From positions 1-64,000 of the forward strand of contig CAZOHG010000004.1 of the NCBI GenBank assembly GCA_964579725.1: DNA of 64,000 bases. The letters run 5' to 3'. Positions 51,518 through 61,799 of the stretch are shown here, piece by piece. The translations under genes were made by a program, and so were the position numbers. Below the pieces are notes generated by a model. It made no database searches and was not told the origin of the DNA. It saw only the letters and a list, made by a program, of their open reading frames with translations. The DNA is from CAZOHG01 sp964579725 (GTDB lineage: Bacteria; Zhuqueibacterota; JdFR-76; BMS3Abin05). The stretch's first letter is position 1. The number at the start of each line of letters is the position of its first letter.

Positions 51518-52423
51518 ATGTGGCGCGGGACGAAAAATAAAATTCTCATCTTTTTTGTTTTCTTGGGACTCGTCTTTTCTCTTGCGGGTTGCGGGCAGCG
51601 ACGCTCAGTTTCAATAGCTCATTTTTACGATTACGACGCCAATTTCCCGCTTCGCCCGGAGGTTCGGCTCCAAGAAGTGACGAAGGTAGATTCCATTTTC
51701 CATGTGACGTACAAAAGCGTACACGAACAGCGCGTGACCGCCCTCCTCTCTTTACCGGTAGCGGGAAAGCGCCCTTACCCGGTGATTCTTTTCCTGCACG
51801 GTCTGGGGGACAACAAGAATGCCGACTACATGCAATTTGGTGATCGGGCTTTCGCACAGGCAGGTTACGCGGTTTTTCGAATCGATTACGCGCTCCATGG
51901 CGAGCGCAAGGACCCCGATTTTACCCGATTCGATTTGCGCAAACCCTACCCCTTCACCACGCGGAACGCCATTGTTCAAACGGTTTTTGATCTGCGGCGC
52001 GCGGTGGATTTTTTGCGCACTCGCTCTGAATTGAACACGTCACGTTTGGGTTACATGGGAATTAGTTTGGGCGGCATTACAGGAGCAATTTTCTGTGGAG
52101 TGGACTCACGCGTAAAGGTGGCGGTTCTGGCTCTGGCCGGTGGCGGGTGGAAACTCCTTTTCGGATTTCACATGGTTTCGCCCAAAATTCAGAATTTGCT
52201 GGCTCCCGTTGAGCCGTTAAATTTTGTGGGGAAGATTGCTCCTCGTCCCACACTTTTTTTGAATGCCAGCAAAGACGAGATTGTTCCGCCTTTTCTGGCG
52301 AAAAAGCTCCACAAGGCAGCCGGAGAGCCAAAAGAAGTGATTTGGTTTCCGACCAAACATCGTAAGATTCCGCTGGACACTTCTTTTCAAAAAGCAATCG
52401 AATGGTTCCGGCGGTATTTGTAA
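51518..52423 (+). CDS. Alpha/beta hydrolase lipoprotein (dienelactone hydrolase/acetyl-xylan-esterase-like)
   Basis: The 301-residue protein has a lipobox (FSLAGCGQ), the oxyanion segment ILFLHGLGDNKN, the nucleophile motif GISLGG, an acidic residue in LNASKDEIVPPF and a His in FPTKHRKIPLD, the order of an alpha/beta hydrolase triad. An esterase acting at the cell envelope is likely. It follows the symporter by 42 bases and precedes the mannosidase, so a sugar-ester substrate is plausible. Confidence 0.85.
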   Translation: MWRGTKNKILIFFVFLGLVFSLAGCGQRRSVSIAHFYDYDANFPLRPEVRLQEVTKVDSIFHVTYKSVHEQRVTALLSLPVAGKRPYPVILFLHGLGDNKNADYMQFGDRAFAQAGYAVFRIDYALHGERKDPDFTRFDLRKPYPFTTRNAIVQTVFDLRRAVDFLRTRSELNTSRLGYMGISLGGITGAIFCGVDSRVKVAVLALAGGGWKLLFGFHMVSPKIQNLLAPVEPLNFVGKIAPRPTLFLNASKDEIVPPFLAKKLHKAAGEPKEVIWFPTKHRKIPLDTSFQKAIEWFRRYL

Positions 52424-52562
52424 ATGGCGGAAAAGAGCGTCAATCTGAGAAAAGCGGATGTATTTTGACAGTTTTCCTGCAGAATACCGCTTGGAGCGAC
52501 GGGGGCTGTTTTAACGGAAAAAAGAGAAAAACGTCCTCATTTTCAAAATACACCCACACGGA

Positions 52563-52591
52563 TTGTGTTAGGAACTTATTGTTTTTAAACC
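52563..52591 (+). promoter_or_regulatory. Possible promoter of the mannosidase gene
   Basis: TTGTGT, a 17-base spacer and TAAACC. The -10 box is poor, so confidence is low. Confidence 0.3.
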
Positions 52592-52668
52592 GACCAAGCC
52601 CGTTCCGGGCGAGGGTGTAACCACGTGTACAAAGGGAACGCATTCAAAATAAATTTTTCGGAGGATTT

Positions 52669-55600
52669 ATGAAAACGTTTGTCACACCCGGATTTCATTC
52701 GGATGTCGTGTGGCTGGAAGACCAACGCGACTACGCCGTTTCGCTTTTTGCCGATCTGAAACAAAATATTTTAGGCGCCAAATACGATCCCGATTACGGG
52801 TTCTTTGTTCACGAATTGACCTATTTGAAACCGTATTTGGATTCCCACCCGGAAGACCGCGACTATTTGCGGCAACTCATTGCGGAAGGGCGTGTCGGAA
52901 CCGGCGGCTCGCACAGTCAACCCTCTGAAACCATTATTCAGGGTGAAAGTCTCATTCGAAATATTCAATACGGACGGTGGTACCACGAGGGATTTTTAGG
53001 GGACCGCCCCGAAATTTACATGCCCTGGGACGTGTTCGGGCACGTCAGTCAACTATCTCAAATTCTGAAAAAATCCCGCTTTTTGGGGTGCGTGTGGTCC
53101 AAGAACATTCGAGGGGCGCAGGCTGTTTTTTGGCACGAGGCTCCTGACGGCTCCGTCCTGTTGTTCAAACGGGTCGATTACGGTTTGGGGATCGACCGCG
53201 GCGGGCGCGGTTTTCCCGTCACCAATGAAGAAGAATTCTGGGAACACATTGCACAGCACACCCCGGAAATGGCCTCGTTGGGATTCACCGTCAATTTGCG
53301 CCTGGATGCCGTGGACTTCAAGCCTCCCTCCGCCTGGGTCATTGGAAACTGTCGCCGTTTCAAGGAAGGAAAAGGGCTCCCTCAGCCGGTCGTCTTTTCG
53401 GGCGTTGCACACAGGCAGTGGTTTAAGGAAGCGAAAAAAGAAATCCAGGCAAAAAATCTGGACGTGCCGGTTTTGGCCCGGGATTTCGAATGGCACCACC
53501 AGGGGACGGCATTGTCCCGCACGGAATTTAAAATTGCCAATCGTTTGGCGGAAAATCGGCTTTTGGATGCCGAAAAATGGGCCAGTTTGGCCGCCCTTTA
53601 CGGTGCACAGTACCCGGACCGCGCGCTGGACAAGGCCTGGCGCCAGCTTCTCTTTCTTCACCACCACGACGCGATTACCGGCACAATGAACGACCGCTCT
53701 TACCTTGACTTAATGTCAGGACTCCGCGAAAGCCTTGAATTGGCCTCCGAGGTACGCGAAAAATCCACCCGCGCCCTAACCTCCCTTGTGGAAACCCAAA
53801 ATCCCGCTTCGGCGCAGCACGCCCTTCCCCTTGTTGTTTTCAACAGCTTGAATTGGCCGCGCACCGATCTGGTTCGCGTTTCTTTGGATGTTTCTTCCTT
53901 AAAAACCAGCGGTTTAACCGTGACAGACGCAGCCGGTACCAAGCTGCTTTTTGAGGTACTCTCTAAGGAAACCTCTTCGGACGGATTTCTCCAGAATGTT
54001 CAACTTTTGATTCGGGCGGAAAATGTGCCCTCCTTCGGCTACGCCACGCTTTACGTTTCAGCTTCGGTTAAGCCTTTGCCCGAAGCAACCGAAGTGGAAT
54101 CCCTCGAAATTGAGAACGAATTTTTCAAAATCGAAGTCGACCCCACAAAGGGCGGACACCTCACCTCTATTTTCGACAAAGAGGCCAAACGGGAACTGTT
54201 GGACACCACCAAAGGCCTGGGAAATGAAATTGTGGTCATGGAAGAAGTGGCCGGACGACGTGAGCCTTCCTGGGAGGTGTTTACCTACGGGGTGCGCTTT
54301 TTCAGCCGCGATTTCCCGGCAGAGGTTCGGGTGTGGCACGGCCCCTTAACTCAAAAAATCGTCGTAAACGGGAAAACCCGATTTGCCAATCGGCACCAAA
54401 CCGTCACGCTCACTCGCGGCATCCGCCGCATTGACTTTGAGACGGAGCTTTCCGACCATTTTACCCCGCACTGGCTGTACGCCGTGACGTTTCCCATTAA
54501 ATTAGACGGAGCAGAGCCGATTTTCGAGGATCGTTTCGGATTTTTGACCAAACGGAAAAGCAAGGGGAAATTTAACTTTCAAACGTCCACAAACTGGAAT
54601 TATTCCGAAGCCGGTGTTCGAAAAGCTAACCGCTGGATCGAATTGGGTGTTAACGGAAAGATTCTAAAAGATGCCATTCCCATTGCCACCTTCGGCATGA
54701 CACACGTGGTGTACCCGCACGACCGGCAAGTTCAGAGACTGGCCTTTCGTTTTCAATCGGCACTGATTCGCCGCGGAATTCCGACAACACCCACTTACGA
54801 CGACTACGATTGGCCACGCCGCCGAAGTCTACCCCACGAAGACGCCCAAATGCCCCGCCCGGACAACTACGACGAAGATTTGCCCTACGGCACATCTTTC
54901 CGACTTTCTCTGGACGTGGGGGACAAAAACACGTACACGCAGCGGGTTTTGGAACAAATCCCTTCAGAAACGCGCCGCGCCTTTAAGGAACGTCTCGAAA
55001 AGGATGGCGTAGCTGTTTTATTTACCACAGACGGCAAAATCCCGGACGGGTGGCCTCCCCTGCCGGTTCTTTTAATCTCGGCTCGCAATTTGGAGAATTT
55101 GCAGGACAAAACTGAGATTTTAGTCCGCGCGCTGGCCGATTCTGGCGAATGGGTACTCACTTCCGAAGAAGTGGACGCGCGGGGCAACTTCTCTCTTGAA
55201 AACTACGGTGTCGCCCTGCTGAACAATGGCACTGAGCTGAATTCAGTGGAAAAGGACAACACCCTTGTGCATTTTTTAATGCACACGGCAGCCTGGGGCG
55301 GTACCCCCTGGGGAAAAGATCGCCTCCCGTTTTTCCTCGTTCCGGAATTTCGAAAGCAACGCTTCTTTTACGCCCTTTACCCGCACCAGGGGGATGTGCG
55401 GCAGGGTCAAACGGTTCAAAAGGGGTGGGAATTCAATCAGCCCTTGTGGGCGGTGGAGACCTCTTTGCACCCGGGCTCGTTGCCGCCTGCGTACTCTTTT
55501 ATCGAAACCGATTCCGACCAGGTAATTTTGACTTCTCTGAAGCCGGCGGACAACCCCACGGCGACACTTCATTACGGAACAGTGAACCTGTCCAAGGGAC

Positions 55601-56547
55601 TGGTGCTTCGGGGTTACGAAACAAACGGGAACCCGGAAGATCTGCTCATCCGCACCGCTTTTCCTATGAGCGCGGTTTACCAGGCAAATCTTCTGGAAGA
55701 AAAGCAAGGGGCTATTCCCATAAAAAACAATCGCTTCCGCTTCCAATTTGGCCCCAATGCCATTGAAACCTTTCTTCTGCAAACGCAAACGGAATCGGCG
55801 CTTTCGAACCGGACCCTCGGTAAGGAAAAAGAAGCTTCGGTGCTTTTCTCCAGATTTTGGACGCACAATGTGGGAGCTGCACCTATAGGCTACATGCCCG
55901 TTGGCATTTTTCTCAAGGGCGACGTTCGAGCTAAAATTCACATTGACCAGGGCGGGATTACACTCACTACATTTGAAGTTGGGGTGGTAAACAATTACTT
56001 GAACCGCTCGTTTGAGGGAGTGGTCGAATTGGAAGTCCCTTCTCCGTGGCGGGCCCTTCCGCAAAAATTAGCCGTCGCGCTGCCTCCAGGCGGACAAACG
56101 GTAGAAGAAATAACCTTGGATTTGGGCCCTTGGCGCGGGCCGAAGGAAGGCTTTATTCGAGCGCGGATTTCGGACGGCCTCGATGTGTACGAGGATATTT
56201 TGGAAATTGAGGCAACTTTTCTGCCAAATTGGAAGGTAGGGATTGAGAAAAACGACGTGACGGTGACCCTTGAAAACCCCTGGCGGCAGCGGCTGACGGG
56301 GGTTGTAGAAATCATTTCACCCATGGAAACGTGGCCGCAAGCCCTGGTTGCCAATTACTCCTTTTTGGAAATGCAGCCTCGTCTTTTGCATTTTGACCTG
56401 CAGCCAGCGGAGACGAAACAGCTCCGTTTTCGATCCAATCGGGTGCTAAAACAATCCGGTGCCCGCGACGAAGACCTCTGGCTTGTAGTTAAACTCATGT
56501 GCAACGGCCACGTGGATTACCTTCCCGTCATGGGGCTCATTCGGTAG
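52669..56547 (+). CDS. Glycoside hydrolase family 38 alpha-mannosidase-like protein, cytosolic
   Basis: The 1292-residue protein has no signal peptide. The N-terminal catalytic domain shows GFHSDVVWLEDQRDY (zinc His-x-Asp), the candidate nucleophile Asp in MPWDVFGHVSQLSQIL, and LFLHHHDAITGTMNDRSYLD (the HHDAxTGT motif). Central and C-terminal beta-sandwich domains follow (from about residue 340), with a further beta-rich tail beyond the usual length of about 1000 residues. It would hydrolyse alpha-mannosides imported from outside. GGAGG precedes the ATG. Confidence 0.92.
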   Translation: MKTFVTPGFHSDVVWLEDQRDYAVSLFADLKQNILGAKYDPDYGFFVHELTYLKPYLDSHPEDRDYLRQLIAEGRVGTGGSHSQPSETIIQGESLIRNIQYGRWYHEGFLGDRPEIYMPWDVFGHVSQLSQILKKSRFLGCVWSKNIRGAQAVFWHEAPDGSVLLFKRVDYGLGIDRGGRGFPVTNEEEFWEHIAQHTPEMASLGFTVNLRLDAVDFKPPSAWVIGNCRRFKEGKGLPQPVVFSGVAHRQWFKEAKKEIQAKNLDVPVLARDFEWHHQGTALSRTEFKIANRLAENRLLDAEKWASLAALYGAQYPDRALDKAWRQLLFLHHHDAITGTMNDRSYLDLMSGLRESLELASEVREKSTRALTSLVETQNPASAQHALPLVVFNSLNWPRTDLVRVSLDVSSLKTSGLTVTDAAGTKLLFEVLSKETSSDGFLQNVQLLIRAENVPSFGYATLYVSASVKPLPEATEVESLEIENEFFKIEVDPTKGGHLTSIFDKEAKRELLDTTKGLGNEIVVMEEVAGRREPSWEVFTYGVRFFSRDFPAEVRVWHGPLTQKIVVNGKTRFANRHQTVTLTRGIRRIDFETELSDHFTPHWLYAVTFPIKLDGAEPIFEDRFGFLTKRKSKGKFNFQTSTNWNYSEAGVRKANRWIELGVNGKILKDAIPIATFGMTHVVYPHDRQVQRLAFRFQSALIRRGIPTTPTYDDYDWPRRRSLPHEDAQMPRPDNYDEDLPYGTSFRLSLDVGDKNTYTQRVLEQIPSETRRAFKERLEKDGVAVLFTTDGKIPDGWPPLPVLLISARNLENLQDKTEILVRALADSGEWVLTSEEVDARGNFSLENYGVALLNNGTELNSVEKDNTLVHFLMHTAAWGGTPWGKDRLPFFLVPEFRKQRFFYALYPHQGDVRQGQTVQKGWEFNQPLWAVETSLHPGSLPPAYSFIETDSDQVILTSLKPADNPTATLHYGTVNLSKGLVLRGYETNGNPEDLLIRTAFPMSAVYQANLLEEKQGAIPIKNNRFRFQFGPNAIETFLLQTQTESALSNRTLGKEKEASVLFSRFWTHNVGAAPIGYMPVGIFLKGDVRAKIHIDQGGITLTTFEVGVVNNYLNRSFEGVVELEVPSPWRALPQKLAVALPPGGQTVEEITLDLGPWRGPKEGFIRARISDGLDVYEDILEIEATFLPNWKVGIEKNDVTVTLENPWRQRLTGVVEIISPMETWPQALVANYSFLEMQPRLLHFDLQPAETKQLRFRSNRVLKQSGARDEDLWLVVKLMCNGHVDYLPVMGLIR

Positions 56548-57015
56548 AGGACGAAAGCCTTCCACCCTCTACCGAAAAGGTGGATTCGTAGTCAAGCTCC
56601 CCTTCTGGACATAAGGTTGAAAAGATCGGTGCTTGAAATCGAAATTCGCCACTTGCACCTGAGCCCCAACGGGGCGATAGACACCAGCCCAGGGCAACGT
56701 CCCGGGGAAAAAAGGGTGACCTAAACCAAAAACCACCCTGAAAGGGTGGGATAAAAATTGGTGGGATTGTGTTGGTGTTGTTTTAAAAATTCAATTGAGA
56801 CAAGTCAAGAAAAACATTTCCCATGGCCCCCTTCAAAGGGGGACAATTGAACCACAGCACTTTCTCCACCCGTGTCTCAAGGACACGGACTGAATCTGAC
56901 CTACTGGTTCACGGGGAGAGCAATGCCCCGCCGGGCAATTTCCCAATCCCTTTTCTCAAAAAAGTTCATTCGAAAAAACGGAAAAATTTCTCCATTTTTA
57001 GAAGAGTGAGGGCGT
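56548..57015. other. Intergenic region with palindromic repeat element
   Basis: Between the mannosidase gene (plus) and the MacB permease gene (minus), which converge. It contains a cluster of hairpins (56661-56752) and a short C/G palindrome CCCCCTT/AAGGGGG at 56827-56842. No gene is seen. Confidence 0.55.
56661..56752. repeat. REP-like palindromic element
   Basis: Three hairpins in about 90 bases: GCCCC-AAC-GGGGC (56663-56675), an imperfect CCCAGGGC/GTCCCGGG fold around 56688-56706, and CCACCCT-GAA-AGGGTGG (56733-56749). The wording (GCCCCAACGGGGCGA ... AGCCCAGGGCAACG ... CCCTGAAAGGG) matches a type of dispersed intergenic repeat I know from Bacteroidota and related genomes. Copy number here cannot be judged. 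Confidence 0.5.
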
Positions 57016-58242
57016 TTATTCGTAACGGAGCGCCTCAATGGGACTGAGTTTCGCCGCTTTGTAGGCGGGATAAATTCCAAAGAAAATGCCCACAGAAGAG
57101 GTAAACCCGACCCCAAGAAATACAGCCCACAACGAAATGGTGGCCGGCAGCGGGGAAACCGATCGAATCAATAAACCGATAAAGAACCCCAGCAACATGC
57201 CCAAAACTCCTCCCACAAAACTCACCAGCAGAGATTCCACTAAGAACTGAAACAAAATGTCGCGACTTTTGGCTCCGATGGCCTTTCGAATGCCAATTTC
57301 CCGTGTCCGTTCGGTCACCGAAACCAACATAATATTCATAATACCGATTCCTCCTACCACCAAGGAAATCGCCGCCACTCCCAACGCCAACAGATACAGC
57401 CCTGTGGTCAGATTTCGGTAAATCCGGGTAATCATGTCCTGCTGGTTAATGGCAAAATCATCGGGCTTGGAAAGGGGAACGTGTCGCGCCAGCCGAAGAA
57501 TCCACCGCAATTCGTCTTTGGCCGGTTCCATGTATTTTGGGGCCACGATTTTCACCCGAATGGTTAAGGAGCGGCGAAAGCCGTAAATCTTCTGAAACGT
57601 CCCAAACGGAATATACACGCTGGCATCCAAATTCTGACCGAACAATTTTCCCTTCTTCTTGGCCAGACCTACCACACGAAAGTGAAATCCGCGGATGGTA
57701 ATGCGCTGGTTAATCGGGTCTAATCCGTGAAATAACTTGTCGGCCACATCCCAGCCGATGATAGCGACAAATGTGCGGTGCCGAACGTCCGAAGAAATTA
57801 GAAATCGCCCGACTTCCAAATCAATATTAGCTGTTTGGGGGTAGCTTTCATTGGTGCCGATCACATGCACGTTTTTGATGACCCGGTCCCGGAAACGCAC
57901 CAAACCGTACGAACTACTTTCGTAGGAAACGGCCTTTACCAGCGTGGCTTTTTTTTCAATGGCGTGAACTTCAGCCAGTCCGATATTTTTTCGGTTTCGG
58001 TATTTGAACCAATCCATTCCCGCAAACCACGGGTATTTTTGGATGAACAAAACGTCCGAACCCAGGGAGGAAATTTCGGACATCATTGCTTTGTCCAGTC
58101 CATTAATAACGGTAAAAATTCCAATAATGGTCGTCACGCCGATAATAATCCCCAAAGTGGTTAAAAATGTGCGCAATTTGTGCACCATGAGCGCTTTGAA
58201 GCCCATGACGATGCTTTCCCACATTTCCATTAGAAGTCGCAC
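57016..58242 (-). CDS. macB: MacB-type ABC transporter permease (FtsX/MacB-PCD)
   Basis: The 408-residue protein has one N-terminal membrane segment (LRTFLTTLGIIIGVTTIIGIF), a periplasmic MacB-PCD domain and three C-terminal membrane segments (GVAAISLVVGGIGIMNIMLVSVTERTREIGIRKAIGA and following). This is the permease half of MacB; the ATPase is encoded by the gene just upstream (8 bases). Together with the adaptor and TolC-type genes it forms a tripartite efflux or lipoprotein/peptide export machine. The start is a GTG at 58242. Confidence 0.92.
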   Translation of the reverse strand: MRLLMEMWESIVMGFKALMVHKLRTFLTTLGIIIGVTTIIGIFTVINGLDKAMMSEISSLGSDVLFIQKYPWFAGMDWFKYRNRKNIGLAEVHAIEKKATLVKAVSYESSSYGLVRFRDRVIKNVHVIGTNESYPQTANIDLEVGRFLISSDVRHRTFVAIIGWDVADKLFHGLDPINQRITIRGFHFRVVGLAKKKGKLFGQNLDASVYIPFGTFQKIYGFRRSLTIRVKIVAPKYMEPAKDELRWILRLARHVPLSKPDDFAINQQDMITRIYRNLTTGLYLLALGVAAISLVVGGIGIMNIMLVSVTERTREIGIRKAIGAKSRDILFQFLVESLLVSFVGGVLGMLLGFFIGLLIRSVSPLPATISLWAVFLGVGFTSSVGIFFGIYPAYKAAKLSPIEALRYE

Positions 58243-58250
58243 GGGACTTT

Positions 58251-58985
58251 CTATCCTTCCGCTTCTTCATTTTCAAGCTGAGCGCTGGCCACGCGCCGTT
58301 TCTCTTCGGAAATGCGTTCGTCCGTCTCAATCAGGCCGTCGCGAATGTGCACAATCCGGCGACTGTGTTCGGCAATGTAGCGTTCGTGGGTGACCAAAAT
58401 AATCGTATTCCCCTGCTCGTACAATTCTTCAAAAATGCTCATGATTTCCTCACCGGCCGCAGTGTCCAAATTACCGGTTGGTTCATCGGCTAAAATCACG
58501 GAAGGACTGTTGACCAGTGCCCGCGCAATGGCCACACGCTGCCGCTGTCCCCCGGACAATTCGTTGGGTCGATGGTGAAGACGATCCCCTAAACCAACAC
58601 GTTCCAGAGCCTCGCGAGCCAGACGTTTGCGTTCTCGTGAAGGAACCCCGCGGTAAATTAACGGCAGTTCCACATTGTGAAGGGCATCGGCACGGGGCAA
58701 AAGATTGAACATCTGAAAAACAAAGCCGATTTTTTTGTTCCGAATTTCCGCCAATTCGTCGTCATTTAAATGACTCACATTTACACCCTCAAAAAGGTAC
58801 TCTCCCGAAGTGGGCGTGTCCAGACAACCAATAATGTTCATTAGCGTCGATTTCCCGGAACCCGACGGCCCCATGATCGAGAGGTATTCGTTTTTCTCCA
58901 CGGCCAAATTGATCCCTCGGAGGGCTTTTACCTGAACAGCGCCTAAGTCATAGTATTTTTTCAGATCCCGTACTTCAATAACCAT
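58251..58985 (-). CDS. ABC transporter ATPase (MacB/LolD type)
   Basis: The 244-residue ATPase has Walker A GPSGSGKST, the Q-loop FQMFNLLPRADALHN, signature LSGGQRQRVAIARAL, Walker B VILADEPTGNLD and the H-loop ILVTHE. The Q-loop neighbourhood is typical of MacB/LolD/FtsE. I choose the second ATG (58985), which has GGAG six bases upstream; the first ATG at 58997 overlaps that site. It energises the permease encoded next. Confidence 0.95.
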   Translation of the reverse strand: MVIEVRDLKKYYDLGAVQVKALRGINLAVEKNEYLSIMGPSGSGKSTLMNIIGCLDTPTSGEYLFEGVNVSHLNDDELAEIRNKKIGFVFQMFNLLPRADALHNVELPLIYRGVPSRERKRLAREALERVGLGDRLHHRPNELSGGQRQRVAIARALVNSPSVILADEPTGNLDTAAGEEIMSIFEELYEQGNTIILVTHERYIAEHSRRIVHIRDGLIETDERISEEKRRVASAQLENEEAEG

Positions 58986-59092
58986 TTTGTTCTCCATTTT
59001 ATTTGTCGGCTATTGGTAAAGCCATCGGATTGCCTTGCACGGCAGCAGCCGAATCGGGACAATCACAGCAATATTCAAAAGCGCAGGTGGAT

Positions 59093-60346
59093 TTACTTCT
59101 TACTCAACCCCTTTTCCTTCTCAATTTTGACGTGTACCCCATCCTTCAATTCTTTGCTAAGAGCCCGAAAACTTCCCACCACGACCTGTTCCCCCTCCTG
59201 TACGCCTTCCAAAATTTCAATATCGGTGTCCGATGAAATCCCCGTTTTGACCGGACGAATGTGTGCCACACCGTCTTTTACCACAAAAACCACCTCGCGC
59301 ATTTTCTCGCTGGCTTTCATTTTTACAGGGGACGTTGAGGGGGGCTCCTTTTTCTTCAGTTGTGGGATTTGTGAAATTTCGCGCACCGTAACGGCCTGAA
59401 TGGGAACCTTGAGAACATTTTGGTGTTTTTCCGTTTGAATATCGACTGTGGACGACATCCCCGGGCGAAGCTTGGGAATGGTGTCCAAAATCGCAATCTT
59501 CACCTGAAAATTGGTGATTTCCTCCTGCGTACCCAATCCGCGAACAATCGGAGTGTGAGCGATTTCCGTGACAATCCCCCGAAATGAGGTGTCGGGGAAG
59601 GCGTCTACGGTCAAAGTAGCGGTGTCCCCGCGTGCCACATCGACCACATCGTTTTCATCGATTTCCGTTTGAACTTCCATTTTCGAGAGGTTTGCCACCT
59701 GCAAAATGACATCCTCCTTAAATTGGGAGCCCAAGGCAATTTCTCCGATTTCTTTGTTGCGCTGGATGACCACGCCGTCAATGGGTGAACGAATGGTGGT
59801 TTTATTCAAATCGTCTTGAGCCTGTTCCAACCGCGCTTTCGCCTGAACCACCTGATCCCGTGAGGCGTCGTAATTGGAACGCTGCACTTCGTACTGAGTT
59901 TTGGCCTGTTCCAATTTCTCTGCGGAAGTGAGCCCCTGTTGGAACAACTTTTCAAGCCGACTCAGGGCCTTTTGGGCGTTGTCCAACGAAGCCTTGGCCT
60001 GACGCAAATTGGCTTTCGCGGAACTCAACCCGGCCTTTGCCTGAGTAACGGCTGCTTCGTAACGCGTGCGGTCCAGTTGAACCAAAATCTGCCCCTTTTT
60101 CACACGGTCTCCGTCGTCCGCCCGCAGATCAATGATCCGTGCCGCCACATTGGCGCTAATTTTAACGTTTACTTCCGGTTGAATTTTTCCCGTTCCGGAA
60201 ACCAAGTGCGTGACCGTCCCCCGTTCGACCTTTTCCACCTGAACCGCCACGGTGGGGCCGGTGCTTTTCTTCAGGTTCGCATAAACGAGAAGCGCTAAAA
60301 TTAAAACCACGCCACTTGCCAACGCAATTTTTTTCCATTTGGCCAT
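59093..60346 (-). CDS. macA: MacA-like periplasmic adaptor (HlyD family)
   Basis: The 417-residue protein has an N-terminal membrane anchor (IALASGVVLILALLVYA), a lipoyl/biotinyl-like half (VNVKISANVAARIIDLRADDGDRVKKGQILVQLD), a long coiled-coil hairpin (about residues 95-175, heptad-rich with SAKANLRQAKASLDNAQKAL), a second lipoyl half (IRSPIDGVVIQRN) and beta-barrel and membrane-proximal domains. It bridges MacB and the TolC-type channel. The ATG at 60346 has GGGAG upstream. Confidence 0.92.
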   Translation of the reverse strand: MAKWKKIALASGVVLILALLVYANLKKSTGPTVAVQVEKVERGTVTHLVSGTGKIQPEVNVKISANVAARIIDLRADDGDRVKKGQILVQLDRTRYEAAVTQAKAGLSSAKANLRQAKASLDNAQKALSRLEKLFQQGLTSAEKLEQAKTQYEVQRSNYDASRDQVVQAKARLEQAQDDLNKTTIRSPIDGVVIQRNKEIGEIALGSQFKEDVILQVANLSKMEVQTEIDENDVVDVARGDTATLTVDAFPDTSFRGIVTEIAHTPIVRGLGTQEEITNFQVKIAILDTIPKLRPGMSSTVDIQTEKHQNVLKVPIQAVTVREISQIPQLKKKEPPSTSPVKMKASEKMREVVFVVKDGVAHIRPVKTGISSDTDIEILEGVQEGEQVVVGSFRALSKELKDGVHVKIEKEKGLSKK

Positions 60347-60366
60347 TCTCAACTCCCACTTCCTTT

Positions 60367-61749
60367 TTACTGCAACAGCCTGGTAATCTTTTTCTCCAAA
60401 AGTCCCATTGTGTTGTACAATTGAACCAGTGCGATCAAATTGTCGTATTTGGTGCTAACCAGAGTGGCTTCACTTTGCGTAAGCGCCACTTGTGCGTCAA
60501 TGACTTCCAACAGGGTGCCCGAGCCCACCCGATAGCGCTCTTTCGCCAGACGCAAATCCTCGCGCGCCGCTTTCACATTTTCATTGTTAATTTGGAAAAT
60601 TTGCTTGTACGCCTGAAGATTTAAATACGCCTGTTCCACTTGCTGCAGCAGTTGACGCTGTTGATCGTGAAGGTTTTCCTTGGAAATCATATAGTTCAGG
60701 CTTTGGCGTTCCAGATTGGCTTCGCGTTGAAACCCGTTGAAAATCGTCCAACTTACGTTTAACGACATATTCCAGCCGTAATTTTTGTCCCACCCCGAAT
60801 AGACGCGGTCGAGCAGTGTGTTAAAACGACTGTACCCGGCACGAGCCGAAACGGTAGGCAGGTAATCACCTCGAGCCACTTTAATGGCAAAATTATTGGA
60901 ATGAATTTGTTCCTGAAGCGAATGAAGGGCCGGGTTGTTGTTCATCGCCATGTGCTTGGCGTCCTCTAAAGTTCCGGTAAAATCCTCCAGCGGTACATCC
61001 ACCTGAGCAATGTCCAGCGCGGCATTGGGACGCCTTCCCAACACCACATTCAAATTTGACTTGGCAATCAGAACCTGATTTTTTTGATTAATGACCTTTA
61101 TTTGCGCCTGTCCCAAATTGACTTTGGCGCGGAACACGTCCACCTGTGCCACCGAGCCCACCTCGTACATGGCCTGGGTTTTGTGAAATTGTTCTTTATT
61201 GGACTCCAGGGACTTTTCGTACACGTCTTGCAATTTCAAGGCCTTTAACAACTCGAAATAGCGTTGTGTTACCTGCAAAATGATGTCCTGGCGCGTCGCG
61301 CGGTAATTCCATTCCTGAGAACGGTAACTGGCCTTTGCTTGCCGAATTCGATTCCACCATTTTCCACCATCAAACAGAATTTGATTGACGGAAAAACCCA
61401 GATTGTAGGAATTCCGCTTGTAGCCGTTTTGAACGATTTCTTTCTGTTGGTAGATAATTCGGCCCAGGGAATCCCGCGCAATCGGAACATCCTGCAAAAA
61501 TGTGCGCGGTCCCTGATTGATGCGCGAGCCAGACGCACTTCCGGAAAGTGAGGGCAAAATGGTAGATCGAGCGCTGACAACCCCGCTGCCCGCCAGAGAG
61601 ATTTGCCTTTGAGCATTTCGAATTTTTGGGTTCTGCTTCAGGGCGATCTGAATACATTCCGGTAAATTCATCTTGGGAGCGGCTGTTTGTGCCTGCACCC
61701 CAAAAGCAAAAAATAGAGAGGCTAACATTCCAATGATCCAACGCTTCAT
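60367..61749 (-). CDS. tolC: TolC-like outer-membrane efflux channel
   Basis: The 460-residue protein has a signal peptide ending VQAQ and two OEP repeats rich in long helices (VTQRYFELLKALKLQDVYEKSLESNKEQFHKTQAMYEVGSVAQVDV and VEQAYLNLQAYKQIFQINNENVKAAREDLRLAKERYRVGSGTLLEVIDAQVALTQ). The GS-hydrophobic turn VGSGTLLEV is the family hallmark. It is the first gene of the efflux operon; the adaptor starts 20 bases later. AAAGG precedes the ATG. Confidence 0.93.
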   Translation of the reverse strand: MKRWIIGMLASLFFAFGVQAQTAAPKMNLPECIQIALKQNPKIRNAQRQISLAGSGVVSARSTILPSLSGSASGSRINQGPRTFLQDVPIARDSLGRIIYQQKEIVQNGYKRNSYNLGFSVNQILFDGGKWWNRIRQAKASYRSQEWNYRATRQDIILQVTQRYFELLKALKLQDVYEKSLESNKEQFHKTQAMYEVGSVAQVDVFRAKVNLGQAQIKVINQKNQVLIAKSNLNVVLGRRPNAALDIAQVDVPLEDFTGTLEDAKHMAMNNNPALHSLQEQIHSNNFAIKVARGDYLPTVSARAGYSRFNTLLDRVYSGWDKNYGWNMSLNVSWTIFNGFQREANLERQSLNYMISKENLHDQQRQLLQQVEQAYLNLQAYKQIFQINNENVKAAREDLRLAKERYRVGSGTLLEVIDAQVALTQSEATLVSTKYDNLIALVQLYNTMGLLEKKITRLLQ

Positions 61750-61799
61750 TTTGGCTACCTTTTAATTTTGAACAACCATCGAACCCTTGTTACATTTTT

